Assembly: GCA_018907035.1 (NCBI GenBank)
Contig: JACCIC010000225.1
Span: 773,569 to 837,568 of the forward strand
Direction: 5' to 3'
Length of the DNA stretch: 64,000 nucleotides
Source: Sycobia sp. Sy_11
Lineage: Eukaryota; Arthropoda; Insecta; Hymenoptera; Epichrysomallidae
Below the pieces are notes generated by a model, which saw nothing but the letters and a program-made list of their open reading frames with translations, had not been told where the DNA came from and made no database searches. This document shows positions 60,743 through 64,000 of the stretch, in pieces. How positions within the stretch are numbered: the first letter of the stretch is position 1; each line of letters opens with the position of its first letter. The translations under genes and the position numbers were made by a program.

Positions 60743-63389
60743 GATGAAAATACGAAAGGAGAAGTTAGAAGTTGAATTGCAGGAATGTGAACCATTATTC
60801 GACGGAAAACTATTGACAGTAAATAGAGAACAAAACATCAATGTACCTTCAATAATAGACTTCAATGAGCACATGAAATATAGTGATACGATTATTCGAG
60901 GCACTCTCAATCAAGCAAATGAAATATTCTCCTTACAATCGAGAGGTCGGCAATGCACAGCTATGGCGGCAGCTGGAATAGGCATGACTGCTATTAAACA
61001 TCCGGAATTTTGGACTTCGGATACGATAGACAACATTCTAGTGTGTGGGGATGAGCTTTATCGGACAAGTATTTATATGCGGAGTTCGGTATCTAGTAAT
61101 GAGATGTGTACAGATTACTTAAGTGCTGAAGAGTTACATCCAGTCATCAATATTTGTAATAATCAATGCCACATTAAAATTGAGAGCATTACTTACGGTC
61201 ATTGGTATAATGATTGCAGTGACGAAATGATGCCAAATGTTCAACATCTGTTATCAACATGCGTAAAAAACAGAAAAAGTGGTATTTTAACGTGTAGTGA
61301 AATTTCCGTGGCCCTCATTATAAAGGATAGCATCATAGGCCTATTTGATTCTCATTCTCGAGGACCAAATGGTGAAATTGTTCCTGATGGTGTAGCATGT
61401 TTTATAAGAGTAAACAATACTGATGAATTAATCGAAAGATTAAGTTCATATATGATGCCAAAAAATGAAAATTGTTCATTTAGTGGGCAGTACCAATTTT
61501 CTGCAATCAGTGTAATATTTAAAAATGATGCAAAAGAAATACAAAATGTGGTTAATACAATTCCAAATATTGGCTTGGAAAATAATGACAAAAGAGAAAT
61601 TCAGATAGAAGTTAAATATGCAGATAATAGGATAGTAGCAGATATGAATGTATACGCCGATGATGCTTGTTGCAATACTACAGCAAATGTGTCAGAACAA
61701 AATATAAATAATGAGAGCGATAATGCATGTAGTAATACTGCTGTAAATACAATAGTAGATAATACAAATTCTGAACAGAGTGATGAACTTATATATTCCA
61801 GAGATCCGCTTAATGAAGGAATTCAAAATTTACTAAAACCTGATGAAAATATGATTATTAATTTTCCTTGGTTGTTTAGCCAACTTCACAAAGCCTTTGA
61901 CAAACATAGTTCTTTATTTTCATGTAGCTTTGAAAATATTAAAATGATTGCTATTGAAACATTTGGCATCAAGAAAAAATTCACATTCAAGTGCGACATG
62001 TGTAACTACACCGTGAAAATTGGATCTGTACCTGATGATAAAAAAGAATTAGATTTAAACGTCGCAGCAGTAATAGCAAGTCTATCAATTGGAATAGGAC
62101 ATTCACAATTACAAGAGTTTTATGGAATTTGTAATATCAATTGTATGAATTACAGAAGCTGGCAAAAGTACCACGAAGAAGCTGCAGACATGATTATAAA
62201 GGCAGCCGAATTAGAAATGTCGAAAGCAGCTGAAGAAGAAAGAAAATTAGCAATCGAAAGGGGTGATGTTGTCAAAGGTATTCCGTGCACCACGGTAGAG
62301 GCTGATGGATCGTACATGAAACGATCATACATGTATAGTAGATATGATTCCCCAGCCGCCTGCGTAGTTATAATTGGCAAATATACGCAAAAAGTTTTAC
62401 AAATCATTGTTAAACAAAAGTATTGTGCGACTTGCGAAAATGCGATTACGAAAAAAAAAGAAATTAAAAAACACAGCTGTCATAGAAACCATGGGCGTAA
62501 TGCGAGCTCGACTACCATGGAAACTGACGCTGTCACTGAAGCGTTTGAACAAAGTGTCAAAAAGCAAAATTTAATTTACCGTGTTTTAATTAGTGATGGG
62601 GACAGTAGTAATTATCGCTCTATTCTGAAAAGTAATCCCTATGGAGAATATGGTGTCGAAGTCAAGAATATACTTTGCAGCAATCACATTAAACGAAATA
62701 TTTCAACCAAAATAAAAAATGTTTCAAAAAATAAGGGGAAAGGTCATTTTAAAAATGTTAGAAAAGAAATTGAGAAAAGTGCGCCACGGATTATTGATAC
62801 TATTACAGAAGCTGTAAACAGAATAGTACAACAACAAAAACCATTTGAACAGCAATGCAAAGAGCTTCGACAAAATATTAAAAAAATACCCTACCATATT
62901 TTTGGCGATCATAGTCATTGTAAACACAACGTATTTGGATGTAACCTGTTTGGACAAAATTATAATAATATTGTAGGTGATCTTGAAAAATTGAATTTTT
63001 TCGACGACATAAAAATGTGCATTCACAGGGCAATAAGCAATGCAGAAAGTTTATTATGTAATTTCACAACAAATCGAGCTGAAAGTTTTAACGCATTTAT
63101 CGCAAAATATATTGGTGCAAAACGAATTCATTATGCTAAAACAAACTCTTATAAATGTAGATGCCATTTAGCTTGTGTGTCAACTAATGCGGAAAACACT
63201 ATATCAGCGATTTGTGAAGCAAGTGGCAAAATCGTCCCCGCTATTGGAAAAGCAGTACAGCAGAAAAGAGCGCACTTAAATATGATAAGAGCTGCAAGAC
63301 ACAAAAAAAAGATTCCAGCCAAACAGAAAAATAAAAAAATCAAAAGAGTGATGAATCCTATGGCATCAATGCTTACCAACCCGATATGA
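60743..63389 (+). CDS. Mutator-like transposase with N-terminal C76-type cysteine-protease-like domain, exon 2
   Basis: The exon encodes 881 intact residues (numbered from the ATG at 60744; 922 with exon 1). Residues about 45-265 show the herpesvirus-tegument deubiquitinase (peptidase C76) pattern. Asn-Gln at 56-57 could form the oxyanion hole, GRQC has Cys71, and CGDELY lies at 101-106. FDSHSRG gives Asp202 and His204, the D-x-H pair of that family, 131 residues after the Cys. A Ser/Asn-rich linker (265-365) follows. Residues about 370-815 look like a Mutator-like transposase: zinc-type C417-x2-C420 and C463/C467, first acidic residue in TVEADGSYMKR (Asp521), second in LISDGDSS (Asp618 or Asp620), CATC at 561-564, and Glu780 in TTNRAESFNAF. 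A Cys/His cluster lies at 805-811 and the tail is basic. The frame is unbroken, so this part may be recently active. The protease could process or deubiquitinate a partner; this is inferred, not shown. Confidence 0.7.
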
Positions 63390-64000
63390 ATAATGAATCA
63401 TTTCAAAAGGAAGTGTTCGCCCACTATAAAATTCTCGATAATTGGCGCAAAGAAAGAGGCGATATTGAAAAGAGAACACGGGGCCAAAGCAATTGCAGTG
63501 AATGGAGAACTATTAGGAAATGGCTAATTACAGCATCGAAAATGGGTAAAATTTGTAAGAAAAAACCAGAAAACATCCTGTAAAGGTATTGTAGAGGATA
63601 TTCTTTATCCCAAAACGATAATCTCTCCAGCAATGAATTACGGTATAGCGATGGAAAAAATTGCGGTAAATATTCTAATAAGTAAAGGATATGATGTTCG
63701 GCCTTGTGGTTTATTTTTGGATAAAGAGACACTTGGAATAGGAGCTACACCAGATGGACTTATTGGTGAGGATTGCAATTGTTGAAATAAAGTCACCATA
63801 CACAGGGAGAGATTTATCGGTCGAAGATGCTATCCGAAAGAGGACTCTTTACATTTCAAAAGCTTTTGATTTTAAAAAAAATTAACCTTTCCTCAAAAAA
63901 TCTCATGATTATTATTATCAGATACAAGGGCAATTACGAGTCACGGGAAGACAAATATGTTATTTCGTCATATTTACATTAAATGATTTAAAAATTTCAC
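63386..64000 (+). pseudogene. YqaJ-type (lambda-exonuclease family) nuclease domain, broken and cut by window edge
   Basis: A start ATG overlaps the transposase stop as ATGA. The first frame (63386-63583) carries SEWRTIRKWLITASKMGKI, the N-terminal YqaJ signature. A frame change between about 63545 and 63583 leads to SPAMNYGIAMEKIAV and GATPDGLI (catalytic-type Asp at 63753-63755). A second frame change near 63756-63784 leads to EIKSPY (the Glu-x-Lys pair), and an in-frame TAA at 63883-63885 precedes HDYYYQIQGQL, the conserved Gln motif. The order is that of the PD-(D/E)xK exonuclease family, which digests duplex DNA 5' to 3' and works with annealing proteins in phages. The domain was probably once joined to, or co-expressed with, the transposase. 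Two frameshifts and a stop make this copy inactive. It continues past the right edge. Confidence 0.7.

Overview
The window looks like insect nuclear DNA, and a parasitoid-wasp-type hymenopteran is a reasonable guess, though that is inference. The reasons are GC-rich coding exons set in very AT-rich introns, dense (TA)n, (CT)n and (CA)n arrays, and a mixed load of decayed transposable elements (jockey-like LINE, tRNA-derived SINE, LTR remnants, foldback-type repeats, a Mutator-like transposase). No prokaryotic genes, rRNA or CRISPR were seen.

Left part (1-13.7 kb): the N-terminal three coding exons of a synaptotagmin-like C2 protein lie on the minus strand at 13529-13650, 6942-7162 and 2260-2573. 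Splice phases join exactly. They give a short luminal end, one membrane segment, a basic stop-transfer, a Ser/Gly-rich linker with a Q8 tract, and the first strands of a C2 domain. The rest of the gene lies beyond the left edge. Each of the three splice donors has a (TA)n tract within about 10-55 bp on its intronic side.

Middle (13.7-42.5 kb): mostly AT-rich non-coding DNA with microsatellites. There is a two-unit tandem repeat near 16.4 kb, GC-rich promoter-like patches near 33.0-33.6 and 35.1-35.8 kb, one weak candidate minus-strand exon (35233-35327), and two copies of one tRNA-derived SINE family (38.1 and 41.7 kb).

Repeat cluster (42.5-52.4 kb): a large foldback-like structure spans about 42531-50165. 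Its arms are inverted and carry a 60-bp minisatellite plus a 550-700 bp module with an RTE-like 3' end. A third copy of the module lies inside. The interior holds a decayed minus-strand integrase fragment. Just right of it are a primer-binding-site-like sequence (50392) and a gag-like pseudogene (51116-51964).

Right part (52.4-64 kb): a two-exon gene (56407-56528 joined to 60743-63389, phase-perfect) encodes a 922-residue protein. It combines an N-terminal cysteine-protease-like domain of the herpesvirus-tegument/C76 type with a Mutator-like DDE transposase. Downstream, overlapping the stop codon as ATGA, lies a broken YqaJ/lambda-exonuclease domain that runs off the right edge. The 4.2-kb intron contains a degraded jockey-type LINE and a small inverted-repeat element. 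This protease-transposase-exonuclease arrangement is the most interesting system in the window.
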